From assembly GCA_021323675.1 (NCBI GenBank), contig JAJPKP010000027.1, positions 1-64,000 on the forward strand: a DNA stretch of 64,000 nt, written 5' to 3'. The position numbers and the translations under genes were made by a program. Of the stretch, positions 56,435 to 64,000 are shown piece by piece. A model generated the notes under the pieces. It worked only from the letters and a program-made list of their open reading frames with translations, did not search any database and was not told the origin of the DNA. The stretch is from Pseudomonadota bacterium (GTDB lineage: Bacteria; Desulfobacterota; Binatia; Binatales; Binataceae). The stretch's first letter is position 1. Every line of letters begins with the position of its first letter.

Positions 56435-56992
56435 TCAGCGTCCGCGCAGGCGATCGAGAATTATCGCACCGGCCGCCCTTACCGATAAATGGTTGTAGTC
56501 GCCCGCGCCGTGGATCGGCTCCAGCATCAAATCGCAGCGATCCGCCACTTCGGGGGCGAGACCGAATCCTGTTCCGAGCAGAATCATCAGCGGGCGGGCA
56601 TCCTGCGCCTCGATTGAACGCCGCAGCTCGGCGAACGAGATTCCGCCACGGGCGCGAGCGGACGTGTGGACGATCGTGGGGCGGGCGCCGCAGAGGCGCT
56701 CAGCCGCGGCGGCCGCGGCGTCGAGATCGGCGACGATTTGCACCAGGTCGAGCGCCTCGCGCCGGCGCGAATCGTACGATCTGCCGAAATCGAACCGCCA
56801 GTGATCGATCACGGTGGAAGCGAACTCTCGCTGCTCTGCCACCGGATGCACGATAAAGAAAGTCCGGACTCCGAAGGTGCACGATGATCGCGCCAGGTCG
56901 TGGATGTCGAGGCTGGTAATCGATGAGGTAACGATGCGCTGATGGCGATCGACGACGGGATGGTGGAGCAGGGCAAGGAAAATATCAGCCAC
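56435..56992 (-). CDS. Tm1570-type SAM-dependent RNA methyltransferase
   Basis: A 185-residue SPOUT-type protein. FLALLHHPVVDRHQRIVTSS at the start, FFIVHPVAEQREF in the middle, and the knot LMILLGTGFGLAPEVADRCDLMLEPI..YNHLSVRAA at the end mark the family found next to trmD in deltaproteobacteria, Aquificae and Thermotogae. The modified base is not established to my knowledge. It overlaps trmD by eight bases, as is usual for this pair. Confidence 0.86.
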   Translation of the reverse strand: MADIFLALLHHPVVDRHQRIVTSSITSLDIHDLARSSCTFGVRTFFIVHPVAEQREFASTVIDHWRFDFGRSYDSRRREALDLVQIVADLDAAAAAAERLCGARPTIVHTSARARGGISFAELRRSIEAQDARPLMILLGTGFGLAPEVADRCDLMLEPIHGAGDYNHLSVRAAGAIILDRLRGR

Positions 56993-57680
56993 GAGACCGT
57001 TTGTGACCTCCGAGCAGGTCCGGGCGCCGCTGGATGGTGCGTTTTCTGGCCTCGGCTTCGCGCCACTCGCGCACCTTGGCGTGATCGCCGCTTTGTAAAA
57101 CCTCCGGCACGCGCATCCCGCGAAATTCCTCCGGACGCGTATACTGCGGATATTCGAGTCCTTCAGACGCGAACGACTCTTCGGCGAGCGAATCCGGATT
57201 GCCGATCACCCCGGGAACCAGGCGGGCGACTGCCTCGATCACAACCATCGCCGGCAGTTCGCCTCCGCTCAGCACGTAGTCGCCGATCGAAATTTCCTGA
57301 TCGACCAGCGACCTCACCCGCTCGTCGATCCCCTCGTAGCGCCCGGCAATCAGCAGAAGTCCTTGCGGCCTGGAGGCCAGATCGCGCGCGATGGCGTGGC
57401 TGAAGACCTCGCCCTGCGGAGACATCAGGATTTTCCATAAGCCGGGATGACGCTCGATGACGTAATCGATCGCGGCGGCGATTGGCTCAGGCCGCATTAC
57501 CATCCCGCTGCCGCCTCCGTAGGGAGCATCGTCGACCTGGCGGTAGTTGCCCAGACCGAAAGGGCGCAACGCGTGGACATGAAGTTCGATGATCCGCTGT
57601 TCGATCGCGCGTCCGACAATTCCACCGCGAAAGGGCGACTCGAACATCTCGGGGAAAAGCGTGATGACGTGAAACTGCAT
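56985..57680 (-). CDS. trmD: tRNA (guanine-N1)-methyltransferase TrmD
   Basis: 231 residues, close to the family length. N-terminal FHVITLFPEMFES and the GGGSGMVMRPEPI loop precede the SPOUT knot LLIAGRYEGIDERV and IGDYVLSGGELPAMVVIEAV, which bind SAM. TrmD makes m1G37 in tRNAs and prevents +1 frameshifting. It is separated from rimM by a gene on the opposite strand. A TATAAA at 57716-57721 may give trmD its own promoter. Confidence 0.95.
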   Translation of the reverse strand: MQFHVITLFPEMFESPFRGGIVGRAIEQRIIELHVHALRPFGLGNYRQVDDAPYGGGSGMVMRPEPIAAAIDYVIERHPGLWKILMSPQGEVFSHAIARDLASRPQGLLLIAGRYEGIDERVRSLVDQEISIGDYVLSGGELPAMVVIEAVARLVPGVIGNPDSLAEESFASEGLEYPQYTRPEEFRGMRVPEVLQSGDHAKVREWREAEARKRTIQRRPDLLGGHKRSRG

Positions 57681-57715
57681 TATCGCAACGGTAAAGGGCA
57701 GATGGCATGTTTCAA

Positions 57716-57721
57716 TTTATA
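57716..57721 (-). promoter_or_regulatory. Candidate -10 box (TATAAA) upstream of trmD
   Basis: On the minus strand TATAAA sits about 36 bases before the trmD start. The -35 region is poor. A local promoter would make sense because the operon is interrupted just upstream by an opposing gene. Confidence 0.35.
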
Positions 57722-57824
57722 GAGGCGCGCCGGCCAGAACCAGACGCGCCGCTCGAGCGCCGCCGGGGTCTTGCGGGTCCCGTTTTTCGGGTGGTAGTTA
57801 CGCTGTTTGACCGTGGAGGACACG

Positions 57825-58364
57825 ATGAGATTGTCGAGAATTCTTGCGACCGTCATCATCTTCTCGATTTCCAGCCCGCTGCTGGCTCAGAGTTCCGCGA
57901 CCGATCCCGCCCTGACCACGGCTGCGCAAAAAGCATTCAAGGCCATCGCCGACGGCGACGTCGAGGCGCTGAGACCTCTGGTCGAAAAGAAGTATGCGAA
58001 AAAGCTGACCGCCCAAGAGCTTCGTCCGGAGCAAACCGGGCCCAAGGTTACAATCTCCTTCGATGGCAACGTGCGTGTGATGCGGTCCGACGACAAAACC
58101 GCGGTGGTTCAGGCGACGATGTTCACGGCGGCCAACGACGTTCCCAAGGGCGAGGCCACCAAGCTCATCCTGTTCATGGTGAAGGACAAGGAGGGGTGGC
58201 TGGTCGATGCGCCCGACAAGAAGGAAGCGGCGCTGGATGCCACCATGAACGGCGGATGGTACCATCCGGGCGAGTTTATGTTCTGCCCGAATCGCGGCCT
58301 TGATTTTCTCGGCAGCCACTTCAGCAACAAGTTGAACTGCCAATCGACCGTGATCTGCAGATAA
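57825..58364 (+). CDS. Exported NTF2-like protein
   Basis: About 179 residues from the ATG at 57825, with GGAGGA five bases upstream. The signal peptide ends near LLA-QS. A small alpha+beta domain follows: AAQKAFKAIADGDVEALRPLVEKKY, in part AIADGDVEALRPLVEKK, then strands FDGNVRVMRSDDKTAVVQATMF and LILFMVKDKEGWLVDAP. This is the pattern of periplasmic NTF2/DUF4878-like proteins. The C terminus has three cysteines. It lies on the plus strand between rimM and trmD, convergent with rimM. Confidence 0.65.
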   Translation: MRLSRILATVIIFSISSPLLAQSSATDPALTTAAQKAFKAIADGDVEALRPLVEKKYAKKLTAQELRPEQTGPKVTISFDGNVRVMRSDDKTAVVQATMFTAANDVPKGEATKLILFMVKDKEGWLVDAPDKKEAALDATMNGGWYHPGEFMFCPNRGLDFLGSHFSNKLNCQSTVICR

Positions 58365-58395
58365 AGGGGCGCAGGCCGGGGCTGATGAGCGGCCG

Positions 58396-58983
58396 CTAAT
58401 CGAGCAGGCCGGGGACGGGTTCGATTACCACCCGGCGCGCATCGAGGTCGATTGATTTGACGACGTCCTCGATGACCGGGACGAGGATTTCGCGCGCGCC
58501 GTCTCTCACCACCATCACGTCGTTGGCGCCATTGGAAAACATCTCGACGACCGAGCCGATCGCGGTTCCATCGGTGAGGACGACCCGGCATCCGATGGCC
58601 TCAAAGTAATAGAACTCGTGAGGGGAAAGAGCGGGCAGGCGGTCGGCGGGAACCATCACGATTCCGCCCTTGAGAGCCTCGGCGCCGTTCGCGTCGACAA
58701 CGCCGCTCACTTCGATTTTGAACATCCCGCGCCCGATCGGCGCCATCGAAAGAAGCTCATGGACGCGGCGCTGCCCGCCGCATTCGATCAGGATGGAATC
58801 GATTTCATCGAGTGTGCCGGAGTCCGGATTATCGGGCTTGTAGCGGAGCGCGCCGCGAAGCCCGTGAATGCCGACGATACGGCCGAGCCGGACCATTTCC
58901 GCCCCGGGCGAAGACGGGCTCGATTCGGCGGCCGGCGAAGCGCCCGACGAGGACTTGAGAGAACGCCCGCTGGCCCGCGCCAT
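58396..58983 (-). CDS. rimM: Ribosome maturation factor RimM
   Basis: 195 residues. After a Ser-rich N-terminal extension of about 28 residues, the RimM barrel starts VRLGRIVGIHGLRGALRYKP. The PRC-like C-terminal domain has HEFYYFEAIGCRVVLTDG, then GANDVMVVRDG..ILVPVIEDVVKSIDL. It binds S19 and assists 30S head assembly. It overlaps nothing but follows khpA by nine bases. Confidence 0.93.
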   Translation of the reverse strand: MARASGRSLKSSSGASPAAESSPSSPGAEMVRLGRIVGIHGLRGALRYKPDNPDSGTLDEIDSILIECGGQRRVHELLSMAPIGRGMFKIEVSGVVDANGAEALKGGIVMVPADRLPALSPHEFYYFEAIGCRVVLTDGTAIGSVVEMFSNGANDVMVVRDGAREILVPVIEDVVKSIDLDARRVVIEPVPGLLD

Positions 58984-58992
58984 CTTCCGGGC

Positions 58993-59229
58993 TTACTTCT
59001 CTTCGATGATTTCGAGGACCACCTTGCGGTTGGTGCGCGAGGCGACGGCATTCAGGATGGTGCGGATCGACTTGGCGGTCCGGCCCTGTTTGCCGATCAC
59101 CCGGCCCAGGTCCTCTTTGGCTACCCGGAGCTCGATCACCGAGGCGGTGTCGCCTTGAGTTTCCTTGACCTCGACCGCGTCTGGGTTGTTCACCAGTTGT
59201 TGCGCCAGGAACTGAACGAGCTCCTTCAT
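58993..59229 (-). CDS. khpA: KH-domain RNA-binding protein KhpA
   Basis: 78 residues, all one KH domain. VEVKETQGDTASVIELRVA leads into the RNA-binding loop DLGRVIGKQGRTAKSIRTIL (GxxG is GKQG). KhpA partners with KhpB in some bacteria and binds many RNAs. It occupies its standard position between rpsP and rimM. Confidence 0.93.
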   Translation of the reverse strand: MKELVQFLAQQLVNNPDAVEVKETQGDTASVIELRVAKEDLGRVIGKQGRTAKSIRTILNAVASRTNRKVVLEIIEEK

Positions 59230-59275
59230 GGTTGGCTCCGTAGCAGCGGGTCGCGTCAGGCGGAGACCGTTGCGG

Positions 59276-59512
59276 TTAAGATGCCTGTTTGATGAGCTTC
59301 CTTACCGTCTCGCTGGGCCTGGCGCCGGCTTTGAGCCAGCGCTCGGTTTCCTCTTTTTTGAGCGTGACCCGCGGGGGGTCGAACGCGGGGTCGTAGGTAC
59401 CGATCTGATCGACAAAGCGACCGTCACGCGGCGAGCGCGAATCGGTGACGACGATTCTGAAGAATGGTTTTTTCTTTCCGCCGTGGCGGCGCAGTCTGAT
59501 TACCAGTGCCAT
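59276..59512 (-). CDS. rpsP: 30S ribosomal protein S16
   Basis: 78 residues. ALVIRLRRHGGKKKPFFRIVV at the start (in part RLRRHGGKKKPFFRIVV), DQIGTYDP, and a C-terminal RWLKAGARPSETVRKLIKQ identify S16. It lies 18 bases downstream of ffh. Confidence 0.96.
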   Translation of the reverse strand: MALVIRLRRHGGKKKPFFRIVVTDSRSPRDGRFVDQIGTYDPAFDPPRVTLKKEETERWLKAGARPSETVRKLIKQAS

Positions 59513-59530
59513 TGATTCTCCCTTGCTATT

Positions 59531-60871
59531 TTAGCGCCCAAATCCCATTCCCCGCATCATCGCTTTTCCGGCGCCCATACGGGTGATTTTTTTCATCACT
59601 TTGCGGGTTTGGTCAAATTGTTTGAGGAACCGGTTCACATCCTGCACGGAAGTTCCGCTGCCGGCGGCAATCCGCGCGCGCCGGCGTCCGTTCAGGATCA
59701 GATGATTTTCGCGTTCCTGCCGCGTCATCGAGTCGATTATCGCCTGGATGCGCTTGAACTCGGCCCGCGCCTCTTCGGAGTCGGCCGCGCCGGCGATCTT
59801 TTTAAGGCCGGGAATCATTCCGAGCAAATCCCCGAGCGAACCCATCTTGCGAATCGCCTTGAGCTGATCGGCAAAGTCGGTGATGGTGAATTCGTTCTTC
59901 TTGAATTTTCGCTCGAGTTCCTTCGCCTTTGCCTGATCGTAGGTGGTCTGCGCCTTTTCGATCAGCGTCAGAACGTCGCCCATCCCGAGCACGCGCGAGG
60001 TGAGGCGATCCGGGTAGAAGATCTCGAACGCATCGAGTTTTTCGCCCAGACCAGCGAACAGGATCGGCGCGCCGGTAACCGCGCTGACCGAAAGTGCCGC
60101 GCCGCCGCGCGCGTCGGAATCAAGCTTCGTCAGAATCACACCGGACAGCTTGAGGCGTTCATGGAAACCGGCGGCGACGTTGGCGGCTTCCTGGCCTGTC
60201 ATCGCGTCGGCAACGAAGATGATGTGATGAGGGTTGAGGGCGGCCTTGAGACGCTCAAGCTCCTCCATCAACTCGTCATCGATTTGCAGCCGGCCGGCCG
60301 TGTCGATCAGGACCGCGTCATGCCCGCCCGCTTCGGCGCGAGCCAGGGCGCGCGTGGCGATTTCGACCGGGTCTTCATCTTCGCGGCTCTCGACGACGGG
60401 CACGTCAACCTGCCTGCCAAGCACCCGCAACTGTTCCATCGCGGCGGGACGATAGACGTCGGTCGAGGCGATAATCGGATGGCGTTTGCGGGTCGCTTTC
60501 AGCCATCGCGCAAGCTTGGCCAGCGAGGTGGTTTTGCCCGAGCCCTGAAGGCCGACCACCATGATTTTGACGGGAGGCTTGACCTTCAGGTCCAGCTCGC
60601 GCGCCTGACCGCCCATCGCGCGCGTCAGTTCGTCGGCGACGAACTTGATGAAGTGCTGCTCGGGCGTGAGCGAGCGCAGGACTTCCTGGCCGAGCGCTTT
60701 CTGTTTTACGTGATCGACAAAATCACGGACGACCCGGATATTGACGTCGGCTTCAAGCAGGGCGAGGCGAACTTCTCGAAGGGCGTCTTCGATGTTTCGC
60801 TCGGTAATTCGGCCCTGACCGCGAAGTTTCTTGAAGACGCCTTCGAGCCGGTCACTGAGAGTGTCGAACAT
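59531..60871 (-). CDS. ffh: Signal recognition particle protein Ffh
   Basis: 446 residues. An N domain is followed by the GTPase with GLQGSGKTT, then DTAGRLQID and TKLDSDARGG. The Met-rich M domain holds MGSLGDLLGMIPG and ends GKAMMRGMGFGR. It binds 4.5S RNA and signal sequences and delivers ribosomes to FtsY. It is the first gene of the minus-strand cluster. The 4.5S RNA gene was not found here. Confidence 0.96.
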   Translation of the reverse strand: MFDTLSDRLEGVFKKLRGQGRITERNIEDALREVRLALLEADVNIRVVRDFVDHVKQKALGQEVLRSLTPEQHFIKFVADELTRAMGGQARELDLKVKPPVKIMVVGLQGSGKTTSLAKLARWLKATRKRHPIIASTDVYRPAAMEQLRVLGRQVDVPVVESREDEDPVEIATRALARAEAGGHDAVLIDTAGRLQIDDELMEELERLKAALNPHHIIFVADAMTGQEAANVAAGFHERLKLSGVILTKLDSDARGGAALSVSAVTGAPILFAGLGEKLDAFEIFYPDRLTSRVLGMGDVLTLIEKAQTTYDQAKAKELERKFKKNEFTITDFADQLKAIRKMGSLGDLLGMIPGLKKIAGAADSEEARAEFKRIQAIIDSMTRQERENHLILNGRRRARIAAGSGTSVQDVNRFLKQFDQTRKVMKKITRMGAGKAMMRGMGFGR

Positions 60872-61018
60872 AAGTCAGATGCCTGGATACAGCAGGTCGA
60901 GGAACGGAGCCGCAACTATCCCGATAAATTAAGTGTAGCAAACGGCAAAGGTTAGGCCAGCGCTTAACTTCAGTCAACGAGCCGCCACCGATGGGGTAGC
61001 CGGGGAGCCTTGCTCTTG

Positions 61019-61549
61019 CTATGCGCGCTGGATAGCCCAGGTCGAGGAGCAGAGAACGGCCGGCTCCCCTTTGGGAGTTGTGATCGTGGCTTCGAGGAAC
61101 GCGATGGTGCGGGTGCGTCGCACTACCCGCGCCGCCCCCTCGATATTGCCGGGGACGAGCGCGCGCAGAAAAGACATCTTCATCTCGGCGGTAGTCGCCC
61201 ATTCGCCTTGTTCGAGAACCGATCCGATCGCGGTTGAGAAGAGTTCATCCGCAAACACGCCGATATATCCGCCCTGGATTGTGCCGAAAGGATTCAGCAC
61301 CCCGGCCGGCTGATCGGTCCATCGCCATCTCGATGAGCCGGGGCCGAATTCCACCGGATGCATCCCAAGCGGCCGGTTGGTTTGCGGGTATCCGTCAACT
61401 CGATTTTCGCGGATCGATCGATTGATCTCATCAAGCGGCCCAAGCGAAGCAGACAACGCAATTTCTCCCAACAACCATTGAGTTCCGTGCGCGCCCCTTG
61501 CGGCGCCGCAGCCGCGAAACAGCATAGACCATCGAGCGCACAGAATCAC
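61019..61549 (-). CDS. PaaI-family hotdog thioesterase
   Basis: 176 residues as an open frame, with an uncertain start. The hotdog core is clear: GVLNPFGTIQGGYIGVFADEL, in part GTIQGGYIGVFADE, then EMKMSFLRALVPGNIEGAARV and a final strand. The GG before the central helix is the PaaI acyl-CoA thioesterase pattern. The first 35 residues are atypical, so the true start may be downstream. No operon partner is obvious. Confidence 0.75.
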   Translation of the reverse strand: MILCARWSMLFRGCGAARGAHGTQWLLGEIALSASLGPLDEINRSIRENRVDGYPQTNRPLGMHPVEFGPGSSRWRWTDQPAGVLNPFGTIQGGYIGVFADELFSTAIGSVLEQGEWATTAEMKMSFLRALVPGNIEGAARVVRRTRTIAFLEATITTPKGEPAVLCSSTWAIQRA

Positions 61550-61630
61550 CCGGTGCGGTCGTTCAAACCGCTTTGTGAGCTACATCAGGTCCGCCCCGGC
61601 TACAGGAGGGCGCGGGAAGGAGGTGGAGGA

Positions 61631-61732
61631 CTAGCCGGCTACGCTGTTGAGATGACTTGCGATCACCAAGGCGGCTACCGTGATCGCGGACCCTAACACG
61701 ACGAACACGGCCATCTTTGCCATACTGCTCAT
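61631..61732 (-). CDS. 33-residue single-helix membrane peptide
   Basis: The frame encodes 33 residues. They begin with MSSMAKM, continue through one hydrophobic helix (AVFVVLGSAITVAALVIAS) and end HLNSVAG. A strong Shine-Dalgarno, GGGGAGG, lies six bases before the ATG, far better than chance. Small proteins of this shape act as accessory subunits of membrane enzymes or transporters. No partner can be named. The rest of 61550-61972 holds no other recognised gene. Confidence 0.55.
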   Translation of the reverse strand: MSSMAKMAVFVVLGSAITVAALVIASHLNSVAG

Positions 61733-61972
61733 CGCTGGACCTCCCCTTGAAGAGAGAAACCGTCGGTCCCTCTCCAAGAACCTCATTAACCAGCCTTATA
61801 TTGTAAATCAGTTACGCCGATAGCGAGATTAAAGCAATACGGGTGAGAAATGACCGCCGATGCCCTCAAAGTCGGCGAATCCGTACGCTTGATTTTTTCG
61901 TCTCCGGGCGTGCGCTGCCGTCGCGGCGCTCGCCGACCACATCGCCGAGGCGGGGCAAAATCGCGCGGTGGT

Positions 61973-63244
61973 CTAATGAGCTAACGACAGCCGATGCTCG
62001 GTTTCGGCGGCATCCGCCGGTTGCCAGGTCACCAGTTGGTAGAACGAAATGAAGGAGAGAACCGCCGAAATAAACATCCCTTCCATCAGGACTTGCGCCA
62101 GGATGGGCCGGCCATGAAAGAACATGTGCCATCCCCACGAGTATGAGAATTGCGCGATCAAGTATGCCGCGACTCCGAAGAGGATCGCCGACCAGGGTGC
62201 GCGTCCCCCGAGCCATGCCGTCGCCAATTGCAGAAACGGAATCAGGAACAGCACCATGTAGTGCGGCCATGCATTCGGAACCACCAGGACCATGGTCGCA
62301 ACCAGAAGTCCGAACGAGTGGTCCAGCTCATCGCTGCGGGCCCGCGCCGTCAGGGTTGCGCGCACTGCGAGGGTCACCAGCGCGAGGTCGATGAGGGCGG
62401 TTACGAGATGCAGCAGGACGCTGAATCGCGATATCGCGGCGGCGCCCGCGAGGTAGCCGGTCATTCGTTCGACGGTGCCCGCAACGCCGATGATCGGGAG
62501 CATCGCCGGTCCGGCCACCGGAACCGTCGTCAATTTCAGGGCTGAAAAGAACTCAAACGCCCGCGGTCCCGTTCCGATCGCGGTTATGGCGAAGCCCGCC
62601 ACTATTCCAACTCCAAGAAATGCCATCGCCCGCCAGCGCCGATCGCACACGAAAAAAATCGCCATGAACAGGGGGAAGGCCTTGAGAAGAACGGCGAAGG
62701 ACAGGATGAGCCCCGCGGCGGCATCCCGCCTCGCCCTCAGCGCGCGAATCATCAGGGCCAGAAGAAACAAAAGGAGGATCTGGGTTTGCGCGAAGTGAAA
62801 TTCGATCGCTGTGGGGCGGTAGTAGATCGCCAGCGCGGCGAAAATGGCGGCAAAGTGCGCCGGCGCTTCATCCGCAAGCAAGAGGAACAAAGAAGCGATC
62901 AGCAGTACGGATGAAATGGCGGTCCACGTCCAGTATGCGGCCCACGGTGGCAACAGCGTCAGCGGCTCCATCAGCCAGATGAAGGTCGGAGGGTAGGTGG
63001 CATACATAACCGGCCCCAGATTTACGCCCACCCGCGACGCCAAAGGGCGCAAATCGACCCAATAGGGGCCGCCATGCTCGCGCATCGCCAGGCTCGAGGT
63101 GTAAAACAGCGAGAAATCGAGGGAAACCGTGTTCATCCGGAAGCGCCAGGCGATTAGGTAGAGCTCGTAGGCGCCAACAACAATCGCGGCCAGAACAATT
63201 ACGCGCCGAATCCTGGCGTCATCCAGCGTCAAATGAGGAACCAA
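61973..63244 (-). CDS. GT87-family (DUF2029) membrane glycosyltransferase
   Basis: About 423 residues from the TTG at 63244, chosen because GAGGA lies six bases before it; the open frame extends to 63490, but that part is not membrane-like and overlaps the divergent gene. Ten or so hydrophobic helices are present. The first loop has LDFSLFYTSSLAMREHGGPYW, in part DFSLFYTSSLAM, a C-type glycosyltransferase loop with an Asp-containing first periplasmic turn. PTAIEFHFAQTQILLLFLLA and NAWPHYMVLFLIP follow. GT87 enzymes use polyprenyl-phosphate mannose. The neighbouring UbiA prenyltransferase fits polyprenyl-sugar chemistry. Confidence 0.78.
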   Translation of the reverse strand: MVPHLTLDDARIRRVIVLAAIVVGAYELYLIAWRFRMNTVSLDFSLFYTSSLAMREHGGPYWVDLRPLASRVGVNLGPVMYATYPPTFIWLMEPLTLLPPWAAYWTWTAISSVLLIASLFLLLADEAPAHFAAIFAALAIYYRPTAIEFHFAQTQILLLFLLALMIRALRARRDAAAGLILSFAVLLKAFPLFMAIFFVCDRRWRAMAFLGVGIVAGFAITAIGTGPRAFEFFSALKLTTVPVAGPAMLPIIGVAGTVERMTGYLAGAAAISRFSVLLHLVTALIDLALVTLAVRATLTARARSDELDHSFGLLVATMVLVVPNAWPHYMVLFLIPFLQLATAWLGGRAPWSAILFGVAAYLIAQFSYSWGWHMFFHGRPILAQVLMEGMFISAVLSFISFYQLVTWQPADAAETEHRLSLAH

Positions 63245-63385
63245 GACACTTCCTCGCCATAGTGACTCGCGGTCATTTTCGCGACAGGTACCGCTCGAGT
63301 CCGGGCTCGGTGCAATCGCGAGCGACAGGTACTCGATCGGGGTGACATTTGCAACTGCCGCTTGCCGTCGCGTATAAACCGGTGC

Positions 63386-64000
63386 ATGGCGACCAGCGCG
63401 CGCGATTTGTCTCCAGCCGTGCTTGAGCGCAGCAGGCCCACGCTCCGCGACTATGCCGCCGTCACGCGCCCCGCCTCCGCCATCAAGCATCTTTTCGTCG
63501 TGCCGGGAATCGCGCTCGCGCTGATCCTGCGCCCGGGCGCGGAAGGGTTCTCGATTGACCGCCTGATACTGGCGTTCGCCTCTGTGTTCTGCAGCGCTTC
63601 AGCCAACTACGTGATCAACGAATGGCTGGATCGCGAGTTTGACCGCCACCATCCGGACAAGTCGCGCCGTCCGTGCGTCGCGAAGGAGATGTCCGGGGCC
63701 GCGATCTACGCGGAATTCGCGATCCTGGGCCTGGCGGGTCTGCTGCTTGGCACGGCGGCCTCCGCGCTGACGGGGCTGTGCGCGGCGGCGCTTCTGCTCA
63801 ACGGCATCCTCTATAACGTACCTCCATTTCGGGCGAAGAACGTGGCGATCTTCGACGTACTCTGCGAGTCATTCAACAATGCCGTCCGCCTGGTGTTCGG
63901 ATGGTCGATCGTCGATCCTCACACGCTTCCGCCGGGCAGCGTTCTGTTCGCCTACTGGATGGGCGGGGCGTTTCTGATGGCGGTGAAGCGGCTTGCGGAG
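63386..64000 (+). CDS. UbiA-family prenyltransferase, DPPR-synthase-like, cut by window end
   Basis: The first 205 codons are visible. LRDYAAVTRPASAIKHLFVVPG at the start, in part TRPASAIKHLFVVPG, is followed by the Mg2+-diphosphate motif NEWLDREFDRHHPDKSRRP. Further helices include LLLNGILYNVPPFRAKNV and ESFNNAVRLVFGW. This spelling is close to decaprenyl-phosphate phosphoribosyltransferases, which make a polyprenyl-phosphoribose donor, rather than to quinone UbiA. The gene diverges from the GT87 gene. The second Asp-rich motif lies beyond the edge. Confidence 0.8.
   Translation, partial: MATSARDLSPAVLERSRPTLRDYAAVTRPASAIKHLFVVPGIALALILRPGAEGFSIDRLILAFASVFCSASANYVINEWLDREFDRHHPDKSRRPCVAKEMSGAAIYAEFAILGLAGLLLGTAASALTGLCAAALLLNGILYNVPPFRAKNVAIFDVLCESFNNAVRLVFGWSIVDPHTLPPGSVLFAYWMGGAFLMAVKRLAE

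Noticed and set aside
59609-60955. A 448-codon open frame on the plus strand
   Set aside because: It is antisense to ffh, whose GTPase motifs are unambiguous.

Overview
The window is G+C-rich, densely packed bacterial DNA with many GTG and some TTG starts preceded by GGAG/GAGG-type ribosome binding sites. Lipoboxes, a PqiABC set, Tat and Sec signal peptides and a beta-barrel-like protein point to a Gram-negative cell. The ffh-rpsP-khpA-rimM-trmD-Tm1570-type methyltransferase-rplS order is typical of deltaproteobacteria-like lineages. A Binatota/Desulfobacterota-type genome is my best guess, held with low confidence because no rRNA gene or other definitive marker is present.

Layout. Positions 1-4.4 kb look like a decayed mobile or defence island: a type I restriction subunit (hsdR, running off the left edge), a HigBA-like toxin-antitoxin pair with a near-palindromic operator, truncated ssb and ardC remnants joined by about 0.2 kb of unrelated DNA, and an orphan DUF1778-type antitoxin. 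4.5-13 kb holds metabolic genes: an alpha/beta hydrolase, a GH63-like glucosidase, membrane proteins, a Tat-exported FAD oxidoreductase and a tandem GNAT protein. 13.1-16.2 kb is the most interesting locus: a SulP anion transporter followed by a rhodanese-K+ channel fusion. The rhodanese contains an in-frame TGA exactly where the second Cys of a C-x4-C motif is expected, followed at the right distance by a bacterial-SECIS-like hairpin with a GGUC loop. I read it as a candidate selenoprotein. 16-26 kb carries envelope and stress genes: a barrel protein, a CPxC membrane protein, DsbA-like and Nudix proteins, a gamma-glutamyltransferase, three tandem glycine-zipper lipoproteins (the third with its ribosome binding site inside a perfect hairpin), and an ECF sigma factor coupled to an alkyltransferase with an Ada zinc domain at its C terminus. 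26-38 kb has NnrU, a split pqiA plus pqiBC, an ABC-2 exporter, an alcohol dehydrogenase, an amidohydrolase and a TPR/beta-helix pair. 38-46 kb has a DUF3800 remnant, a thioesterase, a copper-type P1B ATPase, an HSL-type esterase, a KirBac channel and an APC permease. 46.5-55.4 kb is one long operon: TPR lipoprotein, DUF4292-like lipoprotein, a complete Dpp/Opp-type peptide ABC transporter and a bactofilin. 55.4-60.9 kb is the ribosomal/SRP cluster on the minus strand, interrupted by two unrelated secreted-protein genes. The right end has a thioesterase, a 33-residue membrane peptide, a GT87-type glycosyltransferase and a UbiA-family prenyltransferase cut by the window edge.

Working together: PqiABC, the glycine-zipper lipoproteins, the barrel protein and the bactofilin point to envelope maintenance. 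SulP with the rhodanese suggests sulfur-anion uptake linked to sulfane-sulfur (or selenium) chemistry. No CRISPR array, rRNA, tRNA or intact transposase was recognised.
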